From assembly GCF_900626075.1 (NCBI RefSeq), contig NZ_UYZY01000003.1:124001-188000 (forward strand): a DNA stretch of 64,000 nt, given 5' to 3'. Under the pieces are notes generated by a model. It worked only from the letters and a program-made list of their open reading frames with translations, made no database searches and was not told where the DNA came from. Position numbers and translations under genes: made by a program. The stretch comes from Clostridium transplantifaecale (GTDB lineage Bacteria; Bacillota; Clostridia; Lachnospirales; Lachnospiraceae). Below are positions 1 through 9,890 of this stretch, in pieces (position 1 is the stretch's first letter; every line of letters begins with the position of its first letter).

Positions 1-1
1 T

Positions 2-634
2 GTGCTGGAGCTCTGCAACCATTATGAAGTTCCATGCATGGTTTCGGAGAAGACGACTTCAGATTTAATGGCGGAAATCATACGCTGGCTCAATGTCAAA
101 CTGGCTCCAATGATCAGCATCCATGGGGTGTTGGTGGACGTATTTGGCGAGGGAGTCCTGATTATGGGGGAGAGCGGGATTGGAAAAAGCGAGGCTGCGC
201 TTGAACTGATTAAGCGGGGACACCGTCTTGTAAGTGACGACGTGGTGGAGATACGCCGCGTCAGCGACGAGACGCTCATCGGTTCGGCGCCCGATATCAC
301 CAGGCATTTTATTGAACTCCGCGGCATAGGTATCATTGACGTGAAAACACTGTTTGGTGTGGAGAGCGTTAAGGACACTCAGTCCATCGATATGGTAATC
401 AAACTGGAAGAATGGGACAGAGAGAGAGAGTATGACAGACTAGGAATGGAAGATCAGTATACGGAATTCCTTGGCAACAAGGTAGTCTGCCATTCAATCC
501 CGATTCGCCCGGGCAGAAATCTTGCCATTATCGTGGAATCGGCGGCTGTCAATTACAGACAGAAGAAAATGGGGTATAATGCGGCCAGGGAGCTTTACAA
601 CCGCGTCCAGGCCAACCTCGCGAGAAAAGATTGA
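2..634 (+). CDS. hprK: HPr kinase/phosphorylase, 5' end missing
   Basis: Bifunctional enzyme that phosphorylates and dephosphorylates Ser46 of HPr and Crh, the central switch of carbon catabolite control in Firmicutes. About 210 residues are visible; the family is about 310, so roughly the first 100 residues (N-terminal domain) lie before the window. Visible: the P-loop GESGIGKS at residues 56-63 of the fragment, the following VSDD segment, and the C-terminal family region with RPGRNLA. First of a tightly packed run with murB, rapZ, whiA and a crh-like gene, the substrate being encoded a few genes downstream. The stop at 632-634 lies 25 bp before murB. Confidence 0.95.
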   Translation: MLELCNHYEVPCMVSEKTTSDLMAEIIRWLNVKLAPMISIHGVLVDVFGEGVLIMGESGIGKSEAALELIKRGHRLVSDDVVEIRRVSDETLIGSAPDITRHFIELRGIGIIDVKTLFGVESVKDTQSIDMVIKLEEWDREREYDRLGMEDQYTEFLGNKVVCHSIPIRPGRNLAIIVESAAVNYRQKKMGYNAARELYNRVQANLARKD

Positions 635-659
635 AAACAGAAAACAGGCAGGATATAAC

Positions 660-1571
660 ATGAACAATTTTTTTGAGAGACTTTGTCTGGCAGCAGGAGA
701 CGGTCAGGTGAAAAAAGACGAGATGATGAGCGGGCATACCACGTTCCGCGTGGGAGGGCCGGCATCCTATTTCGTGTCGCCGGACGGTGACGAAGCGCTT
801 AGAAATGTGCTTCTTCTCTGCCAGGAGGAACAGATGCCGTATTATATACTTGGCAACGGAAGCAATCTTTTAGTAAGTGACAAGGGTTATGACGGCGTTA
901 TGATTCTGATGGGGGAGAGCTTTTCGGGGATCCGTGAAGATGAGCCGTGTGAGATTACGGCCGGTGCAGGAGCGCTGCTCTCCAGAATCGCCAAAGAGGC
1001 AATGGAGCGTTCGCTGACGGGCTTTGAGTTTGCTGCCGGAATTCCGGGAACGCTAGGCGGCGCGGCTGTCATGAATGCAGGAGCCTACGACGGAGAGATG
1101 AAGGATGTCTTAAAGTCGGTCAGGGTCATGGATAAATCGGGCAGGATTCTTACTCTTACCAGAGATGAACTGGATCTGGGCTACCGTCACAGCTGTATCC
1201 CGGAGAGGGAATACACCGTCCTTTCCGCCGTTATTTCCCTGAAGAAGGGCGATCGGGAGAAGATTCAGGAAAAGATGGCCGAACTGGCGAAAAAAAGGCG
1301 CGATAAACAGCCGCTTGAGTATCCGAGCGCGGGAAGCACATTTAAAAGACCGGCCGGTTATTTTGCCGGTAAGCTGATAGATGATGCCGGAATGCGGGGC
1401 TACCGGGAAGGCGGCGCCCAGGTTTCCGAGAAACACTGCGGTTTTGTCATCAACTGCGGAGGCGCTACGGCGGAAGATATCCGTTCCCTGTGCCGTTCTG
1501 TGCAGAGAAAAGTAAAAGAGACATCAGGGGTGGACCTGGAGACAGAAGTACGTATGATAGGCTGGGATTAA
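660..1571 (+). CDS. murB: UDP-N-acetylenolpyruvoylglucosamine reductase
   Basis: FAD/NADPH enzyme that makes UDP-MurNAc in cytoplasmic peptidoglycan precursor synthesis. 303 residues, normal for the short (type II) MurB. Visible: FAD-domain motifs GNGSNLLV and GIPGTLGGAAVMNAGAY, and the active-site segment SAGSTFKRP containing the catalytic serine. The ATG at 660 is preferred because it sits after a GGCAGGA ribosome site and matches the family N-terminus. An in-frame start at 522 would overlap hprK. The murB-rapZ-whiA order is common in clostridia. Confidence 0.95.
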   Translation: MNNFFERLCLAAGDGQVKKDEMMSGHTTFRVGGPASYFVSPDGDEALRNVLLLCQEEQMPYYILGNGSNLLVSDKGYDGVMILMGESFSGIREDEPCEITAGAGALLSRIAKEAMERSLTGFEFAAGIPGTLGGAAVMNAGAYDGEMKDVLKSVRVMDKSGRILTLTRDELDLGYRHSCIPEREYTVLSAVISLKKGDREKIQEKMAELAKKRRDKQPLEYPSAGSTFKRPAGYFAGKLIDDAGMRGYREGGAQVSEKHCGFVINCGGATAEDIRSLCRSVQRKVKETSGVDLETEVRMIGWD

Positions 1572-1626
1572 TACCATCAGCAGATACGGCGCTAAACGGA
1601 CACAGGAATGACAGAAGGAGAAAAAA

Positions 1627-2502
1627 ATGCGGCTTGTAATTGTTACCGGAATGTCGGGAGCAGGGAAGACGGCGGCTCTCAAAATGCTGGAAGATATGGG
1701 ATTCTACTGCGTAGATAACCTGCCGATTCCGCTCGTCGGTAAGTTTGCGGAGCTGGTGGAGAGCAGCAGCGGAGATATAAAAAGCGGCGCGTTGGGAATC
1801 GACGTCAGGAGCGGCGAGGAGCTGTGTGAACTTGAAAAAACACTGTGTGAGTGGGATCGGCTCAAATTCCCGTATGAGATTTTGTTTCTGGATGCCAGCG
1901 ATGAAATTCTGATTAAAAGATATAAAGAAACAAGGAGAGCGCATCCTCTGGCAGGCACCCAGCGGCTGGACCGCGGGATTGCCAAAGAGAGGGAGAAACT
2001 GAAGTTTTTAAAAATACGGGCGGATTACATACTGGATACCAGCAAGCTGCTGACAAGGGAGCTGAAGGTGGAGCTTGAGAAAATTTTTGTGGACCATGAA
2101 AGATTTTCCAGTCTGTTCGTAACCGTGCTGAGTTTTGGATTTAAATATGGAATTCCTTCCGATGCGGATCTTGTTTTCGACGTCCGTTTCCTTCCGAATC
2201 CCTACTATGACGACGCTCTCCGTTACCTCACCGGTAATGAAGAAGGGGTTCAGGAATTTGTGAAGCAGGGAGGAGCTGCCGATATTTTCCTTGATAAGCT
2301 TTATGATATGATTGGCTTTCTTCTGCCATACTATGTCCAGGAGGGTAAAAACCAGCTGGTTGTCGCCGTCGGCTGTACCGGAGGCAAACACCGCTCCGTT
2401 ACCATCGCAAACATGCTGTATGAGAAGCTTGAAAGCCACAGGGATATCGGACTTAAGATAGAACACAGGGATATTGAAAACGATAGTAAGGTTAAGAAAT
2501 AG
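1627..2502 (+). CDS. rapZ: RapZ/YvcJ-family nucleotide-binding protein
   Basis: P-loop NTPase of the RapZ (YvcJ) family; in E. coli an RNase adapter for small RNA decay, in Bacillus a nucleotide-hydrolysing protein linked to competence. 291 residues, typical length. Walker A GMSGAGKT lies at residues 8-15, and the conserved C-terminal GCTGGKHRSV segment is present. Ribosome site AGAAGGAG lies just before ATG 1627. The neighbouring whiA starts 10 bp after the stop. The gluconeogenesis factor gene yvcK, often found between rapZ and whiA, is absent here. Confidence 0.93.
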   Translation: MRLVIVTGMSGAGKTAALKMLEDMGFYCVDNLPIPLVGKFAELVESSSGDIKSGALGIDVRSGEELCELEKTLCEWDRLKFPYEILFLDASDEILIKRYKETRRAHPLAGTQRLDRGIAKEREKLKFLKIRADYILDTSKLLTRELKVELEKIFVDHERFSSLFVTVLSFGFKYGIPSDADLVFDVRFLPNPYYDDALRYLTGNEEGVQEFVKQGGAADIFLDKLYDMIGFLLPYYVQEGKNQLVVAVGCTGGKHRSVTIANMLYEKLESHRDIGLKIEHRDIENDSKVKK

Positions 2503-2512
2503 AGGTGGAGAG

Positions 2513-3472
2513 ATGTCATTTTCTTCCCGCGTGAAAGAGGAACTGTCGCGGCAGATCAGCTCGGCCAGACACTGCCAGATAGCGGAAATTGCCGCTATCT
2601 TAAGCCTGTGCGGCAAAGTGCATATTGATGAAGAGGATCATTACAGCATCCGTATCCACACGGAAAATGTGGCGGTTGCGAGAAAATACTTTACATTATT
2701 GAAAAAAGCATTTAATATAGGAACTGATATTTCTATCCGGAGAAACGCATTCCTGAAAAAGAACAGGACTTATACGGTGGTAATACGGAAACATGAAGAC
2801 GCAATCCGCGTACTGGAGGCGTGTAAGCTTCTGGATGAACACGGGGAAGTGTGGGAGAATTTATCCGTAGTGAAGAACCTGGTTGTCCAGAATCCATGCT
2901 GCCGCAGAGCTTTCATAAGGGGTGCATTTCTGGCAGCTGGATCTATCAGTGATCCGGAAAAGTTTTATCATTTTGAGATTGTCTGCGCTTCGACGGAGAA
3001 GGCGGAACAGCTCAGGGCCATGATAGCAACTTTTTCAATTGATGCGAAAATAGTTGTCAGGAAGAAGTATTTTGTGGTATATATAAAAGAAGGAAGTCAG
3101 ATTGTGGAGATTCTTGGCGTGATGGAAGCACATGTAGCCCTGATGGATCTGGAGAATATCAGGATTCTGAAGGAGATGAGAAACAGTGTGAACCGTCAGG
3201 TGAACTGCGAGACGGCCAATATTAACAAAACAGTTTCGGCTGCCGTAAAGCAGCTGGGGGATATTACGTACATCCGGGATACAGTGGGGCTTGACTATTT
3301 GCCGGAAACACTGGCAGAGATTGCTGAGGTCAGGCTGGACAGGCCGGATGCGACGCTAAAAGAATTAGGAGAGAGCCTGGATCCCCAGGTAGGTAAATCC
3401 GGAGTAAACCATCGGCTTAGAAAGATCAGTACAATCGCAGAAAACCTGAGAGCTCAGAAGGAACAGGTATAA
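2513..3472 (+). CDS. whiA: DNA-binding protein WhiA
   Basis: WhiA-family protein, a LAGLIDADG-homing-endonuclease-like fold fused to a C-terminal helix-turn-helix. It is a sporulation regulator in actinobacteria and affects division and chromosome segregation in Firmicutes. 319 residues from ATG 2513, which follows the ribosome site AGAGGTGGAG. The start at 2474 would overlap rapZ. The C-terminus (about residues 265-315) carries the HTH with LKELGESLDP and GVNHRLRKI. Part of the hprK-murB-rapZ-whiA-crh run. Confidence 0.94.
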   Translation: MSFSSRVKEELSRQISSARHCQIAEIAAILSLCGKVHIDEEDHYSIRIHTENVAVARKYFTLLKKAFNIGTDISIRRNAFLKKNRTYTVVIRKHEDAIRVLEACKLLDEHGEVWENLSVVKNLVVQNPCCRRAFIRGAFLAAGSISDPEKFYHFEIVCASTEKAEQLRAMIATFSIDAKIVVRKKYFVVYIKEGSQIVEILGVMEAHVALMDLENIRILKEMRNSVNRQVNCETANINKTVSAAVKQLGDITYIRDTVGLDYLPETLAEIAEVRLDRPDATLKELGESLDPQVGKSGVNHRLRKISTIAENLRAQKEQV

Positions 3473-3519
3473 GGAAGAAAGCGATGGTGTAAGTTCTTTT
3501 GGAAGATGAGGAGGATATT

Positions 3520-3774
3520 ATGAAGAGTAAGGAAATCAAAATTCAACTTGAATCAGGTCTGGAAGCAAGACCGGCCGCTATGCTCGTTCAGGTTGCCAGT
3601 CAGTATGCCAGCAGCATCTATCTGATAGACGGAGATAAAAATATCAATGCCAAAAGTATCATGGGCATGATGACTCTCACTCTGCAGGCAGGCGAGGAAG
3701 TTAAGGTACAGGCCGACGGCGAGGATGAAGATACGGCAATTGAAGGAATCGAAAAATATCTGACGAACAGTTAA
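3520..3774 (+). CDS. crh: Crh-like HPr paralog (Glu at position 15)
   Basis: 84-residue HPr-fold protein. The PTS phosphorylation site is altered: G13-L-E15-A-R-P reads Glu where HPr has His15, so it cannot carry phosphate from enzyme I. The regulatory site is intact: K45-S46-I-M-G, the target of HPr kinase. This is the Crh pattern (Bacillus Crh has Gln15), and as in Bacillus the gene follows rapZ and whiA. It should act as a CcpA corepressor rather than in sugar transport. ATG 3520 follows GAGGAGG; an upstream start at 3499 is less likely. A true HPr is encoded at 41503. Confidence 0.88.
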   Translation: MKSKEIKIQLESGLEARPAAMLVQVASQYASSIYLIDGDKNINAKSIMGMMTLTLQAGEEVKVQADGEDEDTAIEGIEKYLTNS

Positions 3775-3786
3775 GTTTACAGTAGG

Positions 3787-3821
3787 GGCTGCTGCAGGGA
3801 AACCATTGCAGCAGCCTTTTT
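3787..3821 (+). terminator. Intrinsic terminator after crh
   Basis: Perfect 10-bp stem GGCTGCTGCA / TGCAGCAGCC with a 10-base loop followed by TTTTT. It closes the hprK-crh transcription unit before dnaE. Confidence 0.9.
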
Positions 3822-3878
3822 AATCGGCGGTGTATGGCCGGCTGAATCGGAATCGCCGCGGGAAAGGAGAACAGGGGA

Positions 3879-6800
3879 GTGGCATTTACTCATCTGCATG
3901 TGCATACGGAATACAGTCTGCTGGATGCGTCCAGTAAGATAAAGGAATTGACAGCCAGGGCCAAGGAGTTGGGAATGGACAGCCTGGCTATTACCGATCA
4001 TGGCGTTATGTACGGAGTGATCGATTTTTACCGGGCCGCAAAGGAAGTGGGCATTAAGCCGATTATCGGCTGCGAGATATATGTGGCGCCGGGCTCACGT
4101 CTGGACCGCGAGAATGTGAACGGGGAGGATCGGTATTACCACCTGATTCTGCTGGCGGAAAATAATGTGGGCTACCAGAACCTGATGAAAATTGTTTCAA
4201 AAGGCTTTGTCGAAGGTTTTTATTATAAACCGAGAGTCGATTACGAGGTGCTTAGCCAATTCAGTGAGGGGCTCATCTGCCTCAGCGCCTGCCTGGGCGG
4301 TGAGGTGCAACGTTACCTCTCCCGCGGTATGTATGAGGAAGCATGCAAATCGGCGCTCAAATACCAGGAAATTTTCGGCAAGGGGAACTTCTTCCTGGAG
4401 CTTCAGGACCATGGAATACCGGCACAGAAGACGGTGAACCAGGGGCTTCTTCGCATGAGCCAGGAACTGGATATCCCGCTGACAGCCACGAATGACTGCC
4501 ATTATATTTATAAAGAAGACGTGGAATCGCACGACATTCTGCTCTGTATCCAGACGGGCAAGAAGGTAACCGATGAAAACAGGATGAGATATGAGGGCGG
4601 CCAGTTTTACTTAAAATCGGAGGAGGAGATGAGGAATATCTTCCCATACGCCGCCGATGCACTGGACAACACTCATAAGATAGCCGAGCGCTGCAACGTG
4701 GAAATCGAGTTCGGCGTGACAAAGCTGCCGCAGTTCGACGTACCGGAGGGATACACTTCATGGGAATATCTGCAGAAACTTTGTTTTGACGGGTTCCATA
4801 AACATTACCCGGACGACGACGGGACGCTTAAGGAAAGGCTCGAATATGAGCTGGGGGTCATACAGTCCATGGGATATGTAGACTATTTCCTGATAGTCTG
4901 GGATTTTATCCATTTTGCAAAAGTACACGATATCATGGTGGGGCCGGGACGCGGTTCCGCTGCCGGAAGTATAGTGGCATACAGTCTGGGTATCACCGAT
5001 ATCGATCCCATCCGCTATCAGCTTCTCTTTGAGCGTTTCCTGAACCCGGAGAGAGTTTCGATGCCTGATATCGATATTGACTTCTGTTTCGAGCGCAGGC
5101 AGGAAGTTATTGATTACGTGGTGAGCAAATACGGCAAGGACAGGGTGGTGCAGATTGTCACCTTCGGTACGCTGGCCGCAAAAGGCGTGGTCCGCGACGT
5201 CGGACGCGTGCTGGACATGCCCTATGCCAAGTGCGACTCGATTGCCAAGATGATCCCCGGTGACCTGGGAATGACGCTCGACAAGGCGCTAAAAGCCAGT
5301 CCCGACCTCCGCAATGCCTATCAGGAGGATGAGGAAGTCAAATACCTGATCGACATGAGCCGGAGGCTGGAAGGCCTGCCAAGGCATACTTCCATGCATG
5401 CAGCAGGAGTCGTAATCAGTAAGGCGTCGGTGGACGAGTATGTGCCTCTTTCCAGGGCGGCTGACGGTTCGATTACGACCCAGTTTACGATGACGACGCT
5501 GGAGGAGCTTGGACTTCTGAAGATGGACTTCCTGGGACTGCGTACCCTGACGGTGATCCAGAATGCGGTCCGCCTGGCTGAGAGAACATGCAATAAGACA
5601 ATCGATCTCTATCAGATTGATTATAATGATAAAAATGTGCTGAATTCCATTGGAACGGGAAAGAATGACGGCGTATTCCAGCTTGAGAGCTCCGGTATGA
5701 AGAGCTTTATGAAGGAGCTGAAACCGGAGAACCTGGAAGACATCATAGCCGGTATCTCCCTCTACCGTCCGGGCCCGATGGACTTTATCCCGCGATACTT
5801 AAAAGGAAAGAACGACAAGCAGTCCATCACCTACGAGTGCCCGCAGCTGGAACCGATTCTGGCGCCGACTTACGGCTGTATCGTATACCAGGAGCAGGTA
5901 ATGCAGATCGTGCGGGATTTGGCCGGATATACGCTCGGACGAAGCGATCTGGTGCGGCGCGCGATGTCGAAGAAAAAAGGTTCCGTCATGGAGAAGGAGC
6001 GCCAGAACTTTGTTTACGGCAATGAGGAGGAAGGCGTTAAAGGCTGTATCGCCAACGGAATCGACGAGAAGACGGCAAACCACATTTACGACGAGATGAT
6101 CGACTTTGCAAAGTATGCATTTAACAAGTCGCATGCGGCGGCCTATGCGGTAGTCTCCTACCAGACTGCCTATCTGAAATATTACTATCCGGTAGAGTTC
6201 ATGGCGGCGCTTATGACTTCAGTTAAGGATAATGTCTCCAAGGTATCCGAGTATATCATGGCCTGCCGCCAGATGGGGATGAAGATTGTGCCTCCTGACA
6301 TCAATGAGGGAGAGGGCGGTTTCTCTGTTTCCGGCGGTTCTATCCGCTATGGCCTGTCCGCGATCAAGAGTATCGGCCAGTCCGTTGTGGGAGAGATCGT
6401 GAGGGAGCGTGAGGAGAGAGGGTTTTATAAGAGCCTGGAAGACTTTGTCGACCGGATGAGCAGCAAAGAGGTAAACAAGCGGACGCTGGAAAGTTTTATC
6501 AAATCGGGCGCCATGGATTCGCTGCCCGGTACCAGGAAACAGAAATTCCTCGTGTCGGCCCAGCTTCTGGACCAGAAGAACAAGGAAAAGAAAAATTCCA
6601 TGGAAGGGCAGATGTCCATGTTCGATATCGTAGGGGAAGAGGAAAAAGAAGATTTCCAGATTACGTTCCCTAATGTGGGGGAATATACAAAAGAGGAACT
6701 TCTGGCATTTGAGAAGGAGATGCTGGGCGTTTACATCAGCGGCCATCCTATGGAGGCCTATTTCGGCCTGTGGGAGAAGAATGTGACGGCTAAGACCTCT

Positions 6801-7358
6801 GACTTTATGGTGGATGAGGAGACCGGTGAGGCGGAAATCAGGGATGGTGCATTTGTGACTATCGGCGGCATGGTGACGGCTAAGACGGTGAAAACCACAA
6901 GAAATAATAAGATGATGGCTTTTGTGACGATAGAGGATCTGGCCGGAAGCGTGGAAGTCCTTGTGTTCCCGAGGGATTACGAAAAGAAACGGCAGTTTCT
7001 GGAGCAGGATGCCAAGATATTTATTACCGGCAAGGCATCCATCGGAGATGATCCAGTAGGCAAGCTGATCTGCGAACAGGTAATCCCGTTTGACGCGGTC
7101 CCAAGGGAAGTGTGGCTTCAGTACCCCGACAAAGAAACGTATTTTTCCAGTGAGCAGGAACTCCTGAATATGCTCAGGGGATATGAGGGCAGCGACCAGG
7201 TGATTGTCTATCTGGGAAAGGAAAAAGCCAAAAAAGCGCTTCCGCGGAACTGGAATGTGGAGGCGAAGGAAGAACTTCTGGCTGCCCTTAGGGAGAAACT
7301 GGGGGAAAAGAATGTGAAGGTGATTGAGAAGACGATTGATAAGGCGGCAAGGAGATAA
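3879..7358 (+). CDS. dnaE: DNA polymerase III alpha subunit (DnaE type)
   Basis: Replicative DNA polymerase of the C family, 1159 residues, usual for DnaE. GTG start at 3879 after GGAAAGGAGA. Domains in order: N-terminal PHP domain (HVHTEYSLLDASS), palm with GRGSAAGS and the catalytic aspartates in PDIDIDF (about residues 395-401), fingers with YRPGPMDF, helix-hairpin-helix region, and a C-terminal OB fold (about residues 985-1065). Clostridia also use PolC; DnaE then usually extends primers. The stop codon sits one base before palindromic element C1. Confidence 0.95.
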   Translation: MAFTHLHVHTEYSLLDASSKIKELTARAKELGMDSLAITDHGVMYGVIDFYRAAKEVGIKPIIGCEIYVAPGSRLDRENVNGEDRYYHLILLAENNVGYQNLMKIVSKGFVEGFYYKPRVDYEVLSQFSEGLICLSACLGGEVQRYLSRGMYEEACKSALKYQEIFGKGNFFLELQDHGIPAQKTVNQGLLRMSQELDIPLTATNDCHYIYKEDVESHDILLCIQTGKKVTDENRMRYEGGQFYLKSEEEMRNIFPYAADALDNTHKIAERCNVEIEFGVTKLPQFDVPEGYTSWEYLQKLCFDGFHKHYPDDDGTLKERLEYELGVIQSMGYVDYFLIVWDFIHFAKVHDIMVGPGRGSAAGSIVAYSLGITDIDPIRYQLLFERFLNPERVSMPDIDIDFCFERRQEVIDYVVSKYGKDRVVQIVTFGTLAAKGVVRDVGRVLDMPYAKCDSIAKMIPGDLGMTLDKALKASPDLRNAYQEDEEVKYLIDMSRRLEGLPRHTSMHAAGVVISKASVDEYVPLSRAADGSITTQFTMTTLEELGLLKMDFLGLRTLTVIQNAVRLAERTCNKTIDLYQIDYNDKNVLNSIGTGKNDGVFQLESSGMKSFMKELKPENLEDIIAGISLYRPGPMDFIPRYLKGKNDKQSITYECPQLEPILAPTYGCIVYQEQVMQIVRDLAGYTLGRSDLVRRAMSKKKGSVMEKERQNFVYGNEEEGVKGCIANGIDEKTANHIYDEMIDFAKYAFNKSHAAAYAVVSYQTAYLKYYYPVEFMAALMTSVKDNVSKVSEYIMACRQMGMKIVPPDINEGEGGFSVSGGSIRYGLSAIKSIGQSVVGEIVREREERGFYKSLEDFVDRMSSKEVNKRTLESFIKSGAMDSLPGTRKQKFLVSAQLLDQKNKEKKNSMEGQMSMFDIVGEEEKEDFQITFPNVGEYTKEELLAFEKEMLGVYISGHPMEAYFGLWEKNVTAKTSDFMVDEETGEAEIRDGAFVTIGGMVTAKTVKTTRNNKMMAFVTIEDLAGSVEVLVFPRDYEKKRQFLEQDAKIFITGKASIGDDPVGKLICEQVIPFDAVPREVWLQYPDKETYFSSEQELLNMLRGYEGSDQVIVYLGKEKAKKALPRNWNVEAKEELLAALREKLGEKNVKVIEKTIDKAARR

Positions 7359-7359
7359 A

Positions 7360-8216
7360 GGGGGAGTTAGTTGAGGTGTGAGGACGCCTCTGTAAGACGG
7401 CGGACGGGGGAGTGGGAGGGTGTTGATGAGTCTTCAGTCCCGGTTGGTAGGGTGTGGTGAGGGGGGGAATCCAGGAGAAAAAATTCCTACGGGGACTCGC
7501 TCTCGCTTGTGGAATGCGCAGCGGATGCTAGATTCGAAAAGACCTCATCAAGCACCGGCGGATTCCAAGGTCCCCTTCGGAAAGTTTTCTCCTTCCTTCC
7601 CCGGGCAGGTTGTCGGCGGGACTGAAGACTCAGCGAAGGTTGTTGCCCCGTCCGCCGGCTTCAGGGGCTGATTGTCTCTTTCGTCAAGGGGGAGGAGGTA
7701 TTGTCGCTTCCACGATATAGTCGTGATTCTTTTACTTTCTGACGACATCCTGGGCGGCATAAAAAGAGTATCAGAATAAACACTCTAAGATTATAAGATT
7801 ATAAGTTTACATGGTCTCATAGTGAACAGGATGTAGTTTTCAGGCAGCCTGAGAAACGTAGTGGCAGCGGCAAGCGCCTCCCTTTTTGAAGAAAGAGGAC
7901 AGATCAGCCGCCGCAGGCCGGGGACCGGGCCGCTATCCTGGGCTGAGTCTTTCGTCCCGGTCATAACCTTCCCGCGGGGAAGAAGGGAGAAAAAGATTCC
8001 GGAGGGAACCTGGGAGTTCATTGGTACTTACCGAGGTTTTTTCGAGGTTAGTACCATTATGTACTCCAACGAGCGCAAGCGTTTCCCGGAGGAACTTTTT
8101 CTGCCCGGATTCCCCGCTCACGACAACTTGACGCCCGGGACGAAAGACTCATCGATCTTCCTCACCACCCCGGTCCCCGGCCTGACGGCGGCGTCCTCAT
8201 TTCTCAATTAAATCCC
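7360..8216. repeat. Giant nested palindromic element, copy C1 (intact)
   Basis: About 857 bp without a credible gene. Both ends carry an inverted terminal repeat: the left reads GGGGGAGTTAGTTGAG then GAGGACGCC (7360-7388), the right is its complement (8190-8216). Inside are two palindromes. P1 has arms TGAGTCTTCAGTCCCGG (7427-7443) and GGGACTGAAGACTCA (7618-7632). P2 has arms TGAGTCTTTCGTCCCGG (7944-7960) and CCCGGGACGAAAGACTCA (8134-8151). P1 and P2 flanks are themselves complementary, for example GCTGATTGTCTCTTTCGTCAA (7670s) against the complement near 7880-7905. Copies C2 and C3 occur at 47431 and 54608. Confidence 0.85.
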
Positions 8217-8242
8217 TAGTTAAAAAAATATCACAAACCCCT

Positions 8243-8271
8243 TGAAAAGAAGCATAAAATGCATTAGAATA
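8243..8271 (+). promoter_or_regulatory. pfkA promoter
   Basis: TTGAAA (8243-8248), 17-bp spacer, TAGAAT (8266-8271), just downstream of element C1 and 61 bp before the pfkA start. Confidence 0.65.
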
Positions 8272-8277
8272 AGATGA

Positions 8278-9306
<1,029 letters not shown>

Positions 9307-9470
9307 ACGGTACGGTTTTAACGATAAAAAGAAAGAAACGGTGAAGGGAAGACTTTCAGACTTCTCACCGTCATCGACAAAGGCATGATGTCCGGAGGAC
9401 AGAATGCCTTTTGATGTGTAACGGAGGCAGAAAAGCAACGGAGGACAGAAAAGTAACGGAGGGCGGAAAA

Positions 9471-9854
9471 ATGGAACATATGGCAGGCCGGAACGAAGGG
9501 GAGAATATAGTTCTCTGCGGAGCCAACTCCTATGTGGAAAAATATTATTTTAACGAGCAGTTTGCAGGACTCCCGGAGGGAGTAAAAGAGGAATTGAGGA
9601 TTATGTGTGTGCTCTTCACGGAAGATGTGGGAGGCACGATGATGCTGGAATTCACCCCGGAAGGGACACTGGAATTCCGGGTGGAGGCCGAGGAGACGGA
9701 TTACCTTTTTGATGAGATAGGCAGCGGCTTAAAGATCAGGCAGTACCAGAGAGAAAAAAGGGAGCTTTTGGAATCGCTGGAACTCTACTATAAGGTCTTT
9801 GTCCTCGGAATGCCGGCGGACGGGCTGCTTGACGATACAGAGGAAACGGATTAA
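9471..9854 (+). CDS. Small conserved protein, DUF6145-like
   Basis: 127-residue acidic soluble protein with no transmembrane segment. The N-terminal half, containing VLCGANSYVEKYYFN and IMCVLFTEDVGGTMMLEF, resembles an uncharacterised family found in Lachnospiraceae (DUF6145, from memory). Function unknown. ATG 9471 follows ACGGAGGG; an upstream ATG at 9411 would add a repetitive leader with no family resemblance. It sits 36 bp before dusB and is probably cotranscribed with it. Confidence 0.7.
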   Translation: MEHMAGRNEGENIVLCGANSYVEKYYFNEQFAGLPEGVKEELRIMCVLFTEDVGGTMMLEFTPEGTLEFRVEAEETDYLFDEIGSGLKIRQYQREKRELLESLELYYKVFVLGMPADGLLDDTEETD

Positions 9855-9890
9855 ATAAAAGTTGCGATTCACATAATAAAGGCAGGACAG

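Noticed and set aside
7420-8211. Open frames inside palindromic element C1 (and equivalents in C2 and C3)
   Set aside because: The same peptides appear on both strands because of the palindromes; no ribosome sites; frames are not kept between copies.
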